Below are positions 55,981-64,000 of a stretch of 64,000 bases of DNA, in pieces. The notes beneath the pieces are model-generated. The model had not been told where the DNA came from and did not search any database. It was given only the letters and a program-made list of their open reading frames with translations. This DNA is from Symbiodinium natans. Lineage: Eukaryota; Sar; Dinophyceae; Suessiales; Symbiodiniaceae. Where the stretch lies: NCBI GenBank assembly GCA_905221605.1, contig CAJNDS010001702.1:656822-720821 (forward strand). The letters run 5' to 3'. Made by a program: the position numbers and the translations under genes. How positions within the stretch are numbered: position 1 is the first letter of the stretch; each line of letters begins with the position of its first letter.

Positions 55981-58900
55981 GCGCGGGGTTTAGGGTTTAC
56001 CCCGGAATCGAAAGCCACCCCACCACCCCGCTTCATTTTTTGTAGGTGCTTAGGGCATGGGGGTCCTTCGACCCCCAAGGCCCAATAACCCAAACCTACC
56101 ATCTCACACCCGAAGCCCCGAAATCCGCAAAGACGCGCTTGCACGGATGTTCCCCCTTATACTAACAGTCCTTACTAGGGATTATCATAGGGGGTACTAG
56201 AATCCCTATACAGGACTGTTAGTATGAGGGGCAACATCCCAACCTCTTGCCCTTGCCCACCCCGCCAGCTTCGACGCCGCCGCAACCCTCGATCGTTTCG
56301 GCGGGAGAGCTGTGAGGGTTCGAGGGCATTCTCAGGGTTTGTTTCGGGTTTTAGGGTTTCAGGGTTTTCGGGTTTTAGGGCTTAGGTAGGGTTGTGGGGT
56401 TTTTAGGGTTTTAAGGGCCAGTCTGACTTCTCTTGAAGGCTGAGAGAAGTCCTAAAACTCCCACCCTCCGACCCTAAACCCTGAACTCTGGGGTGGGATT
56501 CCTTACTGGCCGAGCACTTCGAAGTTCGGGTTGAAGTAGGCTCGAGGGTTTGGAGTTGAAGTTTTTGGTTCAGGGTCAAGGAACAAGCTGGTTCCAAGAC
56601 CTTCCACCGACTTACCCTAAACCCTAAACCCTAAACCCTAAACGTCCCTAAACCCTAAACCCTAAACCCCAAACCCCAAACCCCAAAACCCAAACCCCAA
56701 ACCCTAACCCCTAACCCCTAACCCCTAACCCCTAGCCCCTAAACCCTAAACCCTAAACCCCCAAACCCTACACCCTGCTGTCATGTTAGGGTGCATGCTT
56801 TAAGGTGTAGGAGCTCGGGTTCCGGGCATTCAGCCGAAGCCCTGGGCGCCTTGCAGACCTGCAAATGGCAAAGGAACTTTTTGGGAAGGCCACTTGGAGG
56901 TTCATGGGGTACTTGTTAACTGTTAACCAAGAGATTAGGGTTTAGGGTTTAAGGTTTCAGGGTTTCAGGGTTTAGGGTTCAGGGCCACTTTGGAGGTTCA
57001 TGGTACTTATTCACCAATTAGAACTGTACATATTACCCCTTAAGTGCCCTAACATGGTTATAAGTACAGCTATAAGTACAGTTATAATTGGTTCACAATT
57101 ACCATGAACCTCCAAGCAATACAGCACGGGTCTCTCTCAAGCTCTTTATTCCTCCGACAAGTGGCACACAAGTTGGGATGTTCCCCCGTACACTAGCAGT
57201 CCTTAGTAGGGATACAAGGAGGAACATCCCAAAGTGGGGGCACACAAGTCCAAAACACTCTGAAAACCAACCTGGCAGAGCACCGAAGGGTCCGAATAAT
57301 TTCTAATAGTATTCCCTGATAAGGTCCCTTTGTAAAGATACCATAATAATGCTATTCTGATGATTAGGGCCCCTATATTCGTTTGCTGCTGTTGCTTCTT
57401 TTTGGGGGTAGACAGCCGCCTTTGTCGAGGAGCGGACTACACTGGGCCGCCAGTGGTGGACACCTTGAGGCCCGTGATTCTCATGAGCCCTGCTCGGGAG
57501 GGATTGGGGTTCGGGGATTTTCCCTACACCCTGACCTGGTTCAGGGCTGTCTTGGGTTTTTCCCCAAACAGTCTACTGTTGAGGTTCTAGATTCGTTTAA
57601 GGATTGCCGACATTCTGAGGGCTGTTGCTGGGTTCACTGGGCTCCTTGTCTCCCTTTGTCTCCCTTTGTCTCCCTTTGTCTCCCTTTGTCTCCCTTTGTC
57701 TCCCTTTGTCTCCCTTTGTCTCCCTTTGTCTCCCTTTATCTCCCTTTGTCCTCCCTTTGTCTCCCTTTGTCTCCCTTCGCCTCACTTTGTCTCCCGTTGT
57801 CTCCGCGTCCGCTGTTTGGGGTCTTCGGTGGTGTAATTAGGACCTTTCGTGTTTAGGGGTTCAAGGGTGCAAAAAGCAAGGGCTTTTCATCCAAGGGTCC
57901 CTTTGCAGGGGGCGTGCCTTGTCTCTAAGGGTACTTACACGGTCCTTGGATATGGCCCCTCTTTAACGCCCCATGTTAAGGGGCCATGTAACTCCCGGAA
58001 GATTGTCCCCTCCGGCACCTTGAGGATGTAGGGTTTTCGGATTGAAGATTTAGGGAGTTTTTTTGGCTGGTAGGCAGGCCCCCTTGTTGCGTTAGCATCC
58101 CAGCGGGCTCTTCCCAACGTGTCCGAGGTGACACGTGCAAAAAGTGTGATGTTGTGCAGAAAGGCAAACAAGCCAAACCAACAAAGGCACAAGCAATCAC
58201 ACAGTAAGATAGCATGATGCACCAAAGTCATCATATATACTTAAGAATACTAATCTAGCGATAGCATAGTGTTAACCATAAAACACCAATTGACCTGAAA
58301 ACTGCCATTCTTTGCTTCCGTACCCTGCACGCCGGACCGAGGTCTGCAAACTTCTTGTGGAGCATCAGGCCCAGAGGGAGATTCTACAGCAGAGGGCAAG
58401 GGTAAGGCTTCGGGGGCGGAGGGACCCCAATAATTCGGGGGGGCGGGAGTGGGGGTGTGGATTGTGGCTTCAGAGCTGTTCCTCAACCGGACCTACAAGT
58501 TCAAGCCCGCTGGATGGTGGGCCGGCTTTGGTTGTGTGTAGCACAGTTCGAGCGACAATTGTGCACATCTGCTGTTCCGACGATTTGCTTTCACAGATGC
58601 TTGTTGCCAGTGGCTCGTAGCTTAAGCTGTGGCACTTTATCAGCATGTTGCAAATCGCTTGACGCGTCCGCTCGTTGCATATTCTTGCATTGTACAAGTA
58701 CTGGGCTCGCAATGTTTGCCCGAGTAGTTCGTTGCGGCCAACACCGCCACAGCAAACCGGGACCGGGAACGTACTTACAATGTGCGGCGTTGGCCTTTCA
58801 CCCGCGCAACTCACATGCCAACGCAAGCCAGGCCGCCCACGCTTCCCACAGTGTTCGGCCGATAGGTCAAGCAGTATAAGAGCCCATCAAGGACCTTGGA

Positions 58901-61187
58901 TCACTTGGATTCGGGGCTCTTGGCGTGTGGCCGCAAGGTTTCGCGGCAAGGCGGCAGCAAAACAGACAGCTGGCAAGGCCCTGCACGCAGTGTGGCGCCA
59001 TGGTGCCACGAAGACATACAAACCAAGCAGGGGAGTGGAGCGCCCCCGGAAAGCCGGTCATGCCAGGGTGGCCGGGTTAGGCCAACGACTCCTCATCAGT
59101 GGCCTAGGTGGTTTTGGGTTTTTCCAAACATGGCGCCCTCGCAACATTGGCCCTATAGCTCCTAAACCCCTATGTAAGCTCTAAATCCGAAACCCTGATA
59201 CCTTGAAGACCCCAAACTCCAGGCTTCCGTGGCCTTCGCAGACAAGAAATCGGGCCGTGGGGCCATACATTGGAGCTCGCGCCAGGAGCTTGGCAGGGGC
59301 TTTCGTAGCCGGGCCTTTGGGGATTTGGGTTGTGGGTTTGGATTGTTTCGTGGGTCTTGAAGGGCCTCGGCGTGTGCAAAGATCTTGGGGTTTAGGATTT
59401 CGGTTTAGGGTTTAGGGCTTCGGGGAGTAGGCGTGGACAGGGGTAGGGTGAAGCTTGTGGGTTGAGGCTTCGTCGTTGAAACGGCCGCCGTGGCTACTGC
59501 ACTTCCCTTCGGGCTTGTGATGGTATTCGGAAAGCAGGGCAGGCACGGGTGAGATCTCGGATTCTAAGCTCAAAAATCTTCGGGGCTTTCCTTGAATGGC
59601 TCTAGATGGGAAACCACTCTGACCCCCTGCAAAAGACACCAAACCACCCCTCAGCCCCAAAAACCCCCGAAACTACAGGAGCCTTCGCCCTAAAACGCCC
59701 TAAACTCTGAACCCTGCACCCTAAACCCTAAGCCCTAAGCCCTAAACCCTAAACCTTAAACCCTAAACCCTAAACCCTAAACCCTAAACCCTAAACCCTT
59801 GAAGCCCCCTGTGAATGGGCTGACTATCGGTCGGTTTTCCACTCCCTGTGCAAGGCCAGGGCCACCTGTGGCTTGGCAGAAGCCAATGTGTTGTGGGCGT
59901 TGAGGGGTTCAGGGGTTTGTAGGGTTCAGGGTTTAGTGTTTATAGGGTTTAGGGTTTAGGTTTTCGGGTTTAGGGTTCTAACCCCTACACCCTGAGCCCT
60001 AAACAGAGAACGTGTAGCACCGCTGTTGCTTCTTAGTTTCGGAGGTCTGGGAGGGCCCCGAGGAATGCCTGGGCACCAGGGCAAAGTCTGCCACGACCCT
60101 GTAGTACCATCTGCGCCTTTGGTTTGGTGGTTTGGGCGGGGGTGTTTAGGGTTTTGGGTTTGGGTTTGGGGCTTAGAGTTTGTGTAGGGTTTAGGGCGCT
60201 TAGGGTTCAGGCCGCTTGCCCGAAGGCCTCGTTGTTCATACGGTAGCGCGCCTCCATCCAAAGGTGGCCAGCTTTCTAAGTTGGGAAACCCTTTGTGGGG
60301 GCACTGTCGTACGGCCTCTGGTTTTTTTGCAGGGTGCACAAACCAAGGGGACCGTTGCTCTCTCTTTACACTTGTCCTACCTCGCCGCATTGCTTCTTTT
60401 GGCAGCTGTACACCTCAATGTCGGTACACCCAACAACATGCAAGTGGTTCTATGCAAACAAACTATAAATCAACAGAGCATCATGATGCTCATAGTCCAC
60501 TAACCTTGGTGGAGATCGGGCTCGCGATAACCAATAGTTCTAAGACCTTGAAGGGTATGCTGGAAAAACTGGAGCAGCGAGAAGTATGCTGAAAGCAAAG
60601 GCGTATGCCGCACGCTACTTTCCTCAAGTTTCGGTTAACCATTGGCGCCTCCCGCCCGCACGCCAAGGCCAGTGGTCCAGTGGCTTCTTGCCAGCATCTC
60701 CGGTGACCCTCTACGAGGGCCCACCCTAAACCCACCGCAACCTGTAAGCCTTGCGCACGTCCGAAACCCTCCGGAGCACAAGCCTTTGGGTTCTGGAGGT
60801 TTGTGGCTTTGGGGCAGAGGCCTTTTGGACCTTTGGACCTTTGCATGTCTGTTGCAGGCCCGGAGGCTTCCAGGCTTGGAAGGTTTGCTGAGGGTTCAGG
60901 GTTGGGAAGCCCAAGAAAGGCTGGTGGCGACCATGCAGTTTATGACTCCCTGCAACAGTGGTGGCGCCTAGGTTTTGAATCGACCAATGCATCGTACCAT
61001 CAAATACCATCATGTTGCTGCTTGAGCTCATCCCACAGTCAGCTCGGCATGTGGCATAGGGACAGCGTCGCAGAGAGCGGCAGGTTAGGGCTCTTGGATT
61101 GTTTAGCTTTGTTGGCTTTTAATTTGATATTTTGAAACGAAACTCTTCTGCCTCTCGAAGCCTAACATTGAGACGCTGGGAGACCCG

Positions 61188-61226
<39 letters not shown>

Positions 61227-62650
61227 TCCAAAAAGCCACGCCGCCACTGCGGCTTTGTGACAACACCCAAGACCCCCCTCCTCCCTCTGTAACCCCTTTA
61301 CTTCGGGTCCGAGAGTAAATCACCCAGACTCAAGGGAATCCGTTAGGGGATCTACTTTTTGGATCCTCCCAGGGGTCCTGCCAGTACTGTAGGGGTCGGA
61401 ATGATAACAAATAATATTCCTTATGTCCCTTTGTAATGAGACGACAATAAAACTACTAAGGCCCCTATAGTAGGGGTCCAAAGGCTCGTCGAGGAGCATG
61501 CGATCAATGTGGACACCCCGACGAAGGACGTTGCGATCTCGTGGGTCGCTGGGATGTGGGCAGGAGAAGGCTGTTGAGGTTGCTGGTTTTGGGATATAGG
61601 GTTTAGGGTTTTTGGGGTTTGGGGTTTGGGGTTTAGGGGGGTTTAACTCGGGCTTTGAGGCTCAAGGATGTTGGGCTTAGGATTTAGTTCCGGCTTCTTG
61701 CGGCAGGGTTCAAAAGGGGCTTTGGGTTCTGGGTCAGGGTTTCAGGGCTCAAAAGGGTCCAGGTTTGAGGTTCAGGGTTCCCTTCGCCAGAGGACGACAC
61801 CACCCCGCTGCAGCTGGCTGCATGGGGTGGGCACGTCGAGGAGCGGTTGTAGGGTGTAGGGTTTGGGGCCCAAAAGCTCCACCCTAAAACCCAAATCATG
61901 AGCCCTAAGGCCCTAAGGAGGCCCTGACGAGATCCTAATCTCACTGAGATTCAAGTACACCTCCAAGCCCGAAACCCAAAAGTTTGGGAAGCACCTGGGG
62001 GCAGGGGCGGCTCGGGTCAACGGTTTTGGGTTTCTGGTTTCGGGTTCAGGGTTTGCGTCTTTCGGCTTTAGACTGGGCTATAGAGCTCTGCAACTTCAGC
62101 GTGTTACGACTTCAGATTGGAGTCCATGGGTCAGGTTCATCCGTTTCCCCCCCCCCCAGGTCTCACGTAGCCTTCAGGTCGCAGAAGGTGCTACCTAGGC
62201 ATCGGACTTGGATCCGTAAGTTTTCCGGTTAAGGGGTCAGGGCTTGTGGGATTCAGCGGCTAGCAGCGCCGTATGGGCGATCTGGGGTTGCGACATTGGT
62301 TGTTGAGTTGGTGTAGGGTTTTGGGTTTTGGGTTAGGATTTAGGATTTAGGGTTTTCTTTTCTTGAGGTTTGAGTCTCTCTGTGCAATTTTGCATGCTAG
62401 TTAACTTCGAACCACCGAGGAGATTCATGCCAACATCCATGCGTTACCGAAGTGGCCTACACCCCAGATCCTCGCCGAAGCCTGAACACCTCCCCTAATC
62501 CTGAACATCCTTAAACCAAATATGCCATTGAACCCGAGAACTGCAAGGCCTTAAGCCAGAAGAAACAGAAAGTGTCACTTGGAACTTGCCGGTTTGGGTG
62601 CCCCAGAAGAGGTGTGTGCCTGGCTGCGGAAGAGGGGGGCCGCCTGGATC
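55914..62650 (+). CDS. Gene 3 (partial): ankyrin-repeat protein in scattered exons
   Basis: Several short islands on the + strand read as ankyrin-repeat pieces: ACRAGDLATLRAALADG near 55.9 kb, VEEHAINVDTPTKD at 61.5 kb joined in phase to DDTTPLQLAAWGGHVE at 61.8 kb, and LAGLGAPEEVCAWLRKRGA at 62.6 kb. Ankyrin repeats are helical protein-binding modules; no partner or catalytic domain is visible. The linking exons between 56 and 61 kb are not convincingly identified (candidates: DLQMAKELFGK at 56857-56887, AEANVLWAL near 59.88 kb), so it could be two genes. Confidence 0.5.
56145..56242. mobile_element. Inverted-repeat element family A
   Basis: GGATGTTCCCCCTTATACTA with its inverse at the right end, internal ACAGTCCTTACTAGGGATTA hairpin; about 98 bp. 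Confidence 0.9.
56987..57116. mobile_element. Inverted-repeat element family D, with a truncated copy at 56893-56935
   Basis: CTTTGGAGGTTCATGGTACT to ACCATGAACCTCCAAG. A partial left end (CTTGGAGGTTCATGGGGTAC) precedes it, separated by TTTAGGG-type repeats. Confidence 0.9.
57173..57232. mobile_element. Inverted-repeat element family A, internally deleted
   Basis: Both family A ends are present around a single AGCAGTCCTTAGTAGGGAT half, so one internal arm has been lost. Another partial copy is at 17597-17646. Confidence 0.85.
57288..57377. mobile_element. Inverted-repeat element family B
   Basis: GGGTCCGAATAATTTCTAAT at the left, TTAGGGCCCCTATATT at the right; a short, well-preserved copy. 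Confidence 0.87.
57648..57801. repeat. 10-bp minisatellite (TGTCTCCCTT)n
   Basis: About fifteen units, degenerate toward the right. The long overlapping ORFs here are by-products. Confidence 0.95.
57931..57995. mobile_element. Inverted-repeat element family F, short
   Basis: GTACTTACACGGTCCTTGGA at the left, AAGGGGCCATGTAACTC at the right. Confidence 0.8.
58240..59160. other. Non-repetitive stretch with long overlapping ORFs on both strands
   Basis: Open frames of 80-170 codons overlap on both strands and none resembles a known family. The one ending at 59184 contains AARFRGKAAAKQTAGKALHA, which is basic. A real exon may be present but I cannot choose the strand. Confidence 0.4.
61185..61223. 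repeat. Poly-C tract of about 39 bp
   Basis: Pure C run. Other long C or G runs are at 4441-4459, 7923-7961, 19499-19516, 48366-48380, 49947-49972 and 50551-50569. Confidence 0.97.
61388..61470. mobile_element. Inverted-repeat element family B next to a gene 3 exon
   Basis: TGTAGGGGTCGGAATGATAA at the left, CTAAGGCCCCTATAG at the right. Its right end is 14 nt from the acceptor at 61483. Confidence 0.87.
61484..61526 (+). CDS. Gene 3 exon: LVEEHAINVDTPTK
   Basis: Acceptor AAAG|G, GA donor (AAG|GACGTT). Ends an ankyrin repeat (LVEEHxxxVDxxT). A family B inverted-repeat element ends about 14 nt upstream of the acceptor. Confidence 0.72.
61793..61840 (+). CDS. Gene 3 exon: DDTTPLQLAAWGGHVE
   Basis: Sixteen codons, acceptor CAGAG|G, GA donor (GAG|GAGCGG). 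A near-consensus ankyrin repeat core (TPLHLAAxxGHxE), in phase with the previous exon. Confidence 0.85.
62582..62650 (+). CDS. Gene 3 candidate exon: LAGLGAPEEVCAWLRKRGA
   Basis: The frame reads ELAGLGAPEEVCAWLRKRGA, resembling ankyrin helix 1-2 (GxxEVVxxLLxxGA). Splice sites not fixed; a GC donor near 62639 is possible. Confidence 0.55.
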
Positions 62651-62843
62651 AAACCAGGAGTTTGCAGTTGTGTTGGTCCCGAACTCTCAGCACAAAACCC
62701 CAAACCGCGATGTGCTCTATCGGCCTGCAACCCCAGGTACCTGAAACCCTCATCCTACCTTGTCACCCTAAGCCCTAAACCCTGAAAAACAGAAGCCCTC
62801 TGTGTCACCCCAAGCTTAAACCCCCTTATGGCCCAAAGCGGTC

Positions 62844-62996
62844 TAAACCCTAAACCCTAAACCCTAAACCCTAAACCCTAAACCCTAAACCCTAAACCCT
62901 AAACCCTAAACCCTAAACCCTAAACCCGAAACCCGAAACCCGAAACCCGAAACCCGAAACCCTAAACCCTAAACCCTAAACCCTAAACCCTAAACG
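62844..62996. repeat. CCCTAAA array with a CCCGAAA block
   Basis: Five consecutive CCCGAAA units sit between two CCCTAAA runs. Confidence 0.96.
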
Positions 62997-63086
62997 CTCC
63001 CAGGCGTCCCTGGAGCACCGGAACTCCTGGTTCTGCCTCGCGCATCATTTTTCCGCACTGGCAGGCCGAGCTCCGAGCTCAGCTTG

Positions 63087-63177
63087 TTTAGGGTTTAGGG
63101 TTTAGGGTTTAGGGTTTAGGGTTTAGGGTTTAGGGTTTAGGGTTTAGGGTTTAGGGTTTAGGGTTTAGGGTTTAGGG
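63087..63177. repeat. TTTAGGG array
   Basis: About 13 perfect heptamers. With 62844-62996 it encloses a 90-bp non-repetitive island (frame NSWFCLAHHFSALAGRAPSS) that may be another exon. Confidence 0.97.
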
Positions 63178-64000
63178 GTTCAAGGTTCCTTATAAGTTAT
63201 AAGGTAGCCAGCCCAAAAAAGGTAACCCTTAATGTCTTATGAAAGTATGATTACTGGGCTACCAAGTCAGAGCTCGAGGGCGTTGAGGGCGCCTTAGGGT
63301 GTTTAGGGGTGTTTAGAAGGTAGGGGCGCTTCAGGTTGAAAGGGGGTTTGGGGTCCAGGTTTCTTGGGGGTTTGGCGTTCAGGGCCAGTAAGATGTTTTT
63401 TTTGTTTTCCGTCTGCAAAGCTGTCCAGGATTGTTTTCCTAAACCTTAAATCCTAAACTCTAAACCCTAAATCCCGAGCCCGTAGCCTTAAACAACAAGT
63501 GAAGCCTTGCAGCCCTCAAAGCTCTTGAAGCCCTTAAAGCCCTTAAAGCCCTTGAAGCCCGTAAAGGGTGCCCTTAAAGCCCTAAAGCCCTGAGCCCCTA
63601 TGGGGTTTAGGGTTGTGGGGTCTAGGTTGTAGGTCTGGGGTCTAGAGCCTTGAGCCCTAAACCCTAAGTCCTACTATTCTACTTACGGGCTACGTCATAT
63701 CTGCGGAGTGAGAGAGGATCATGTTAAGGATTTTTTCGGAGGGTGCAAATGGCCAGCCTCACCCTATGCCCTGAACCCAAACCCCGACTTTCTATGCCCT
63801 AGACTAGCCTAAACTATAAGAACAACCCAACACCCTCAATCCCGTACCCTAGAAAACCTAAAGCGTGCGACAGGCATGACATCGACCTGCGCCTGGCTCC
63901 GCAGTGTAGGTGTGGACCTGTCTGCGACAAACAACCAAGGCCTCCCCTAGGGTTGCTGAAAGAATGCCAAATGAGGTTAGGGTTTTGAGTTTAGGGTTTA

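Noticed and set aside
57360-57856. ORF of 157 codons with PLSPFVSLCL repeats
   Set aside because: Produced by the TGTCTCCCTT minisatellite; neighbouring frames are open too.
1-64000. rRNA, tRNA or other structured RNA genes
   Set aside because: I looked for conserved rRNA blocks and tRNA cloverleaf landmarks by eye and found none; a covariance-model search would be needed to exclude short RNAs.
1-64000. Bacterial operons, ribosome-binding sites or riboswitches
   Set aside because: All recognised genes are intron-split and eukaryotic, so such signals are not expected and none is supported.

Overview
The window looks like nuclear DNA of a dinoflagellate. Four things point that way. (1) Recognisable protein domains are broken into very short exons (about 25-110 nt) spread over tens of kilobases, all on the + strand. 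(2) The exons rejoin in frame only if most introns start with GC, or less often GA or GT, and end in AG immediately followed by G, a pattern reported for dinoflagellate introns. (3) Plant-type telomere heptamers (TTTAGGG/CCCTAAA) are scattered through the introns. (4) One reconstructed protein belongs to a membrane family with a DIFISHTWR motif that I know only from dinoflagellates. A mitochondrial cox1 fragment with an in-frame TGA at a tryptophan position fits too. The genus cannot be named from this sequence.

Layout. 0-4.1 kb: no convincing gene; a mosaic of tandem repeats (inverted GCCAATGGC units, poly-C tracts, minisatellites) ending in a CCCTAAA array. 4.1-9.3 kb: mostly intergenic or early intronic, with three weak exon candidates and one unexplained 137-codon ORF. 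9.3-32.2 kb: gene 1, an NRPS-like adenylation domain followed by a carrier domain. I place 31 exons; 28 of the introns between them keep phase. 32.3-37.3 kb: weak exon candidates, degenerate telomeric arrays and inverted-repeat elements. 37.3-51.6 kb: gene 2, a multi-pass membrane protein with a TIR-like N-terminal motif, 17 exons placed. 53.9-54.3 kb: cox1 fragment on the - strand. 55.9-62.7 kb: gene 3, fragments of an ankyrin-repeat protein. The right end is again telomeric repeat and inverted-repeat elements.

The non-coding fraction is unusual in itself. Many introns begin with TTTAGGG repeats and end with CCCTAAA repeats, so the transcribed intron ends are complementary and could pair. 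The introns also hold at least eight families of short (about 60-190 bp) inverted-repeat elements, one of which seems to supply a splice acceptor directly. Several heptamer arrays are homogenised for different variants (CCCTAAT, CCCTAAG, CCCTCAA, CCCGAAA, CACCCTC, GGAGGGT), so the 7-bp period persists while the unit drifts. Most long ORFs in the window are by-products of these repeats. All exon calls were made by eye, without transcripts or database searches.
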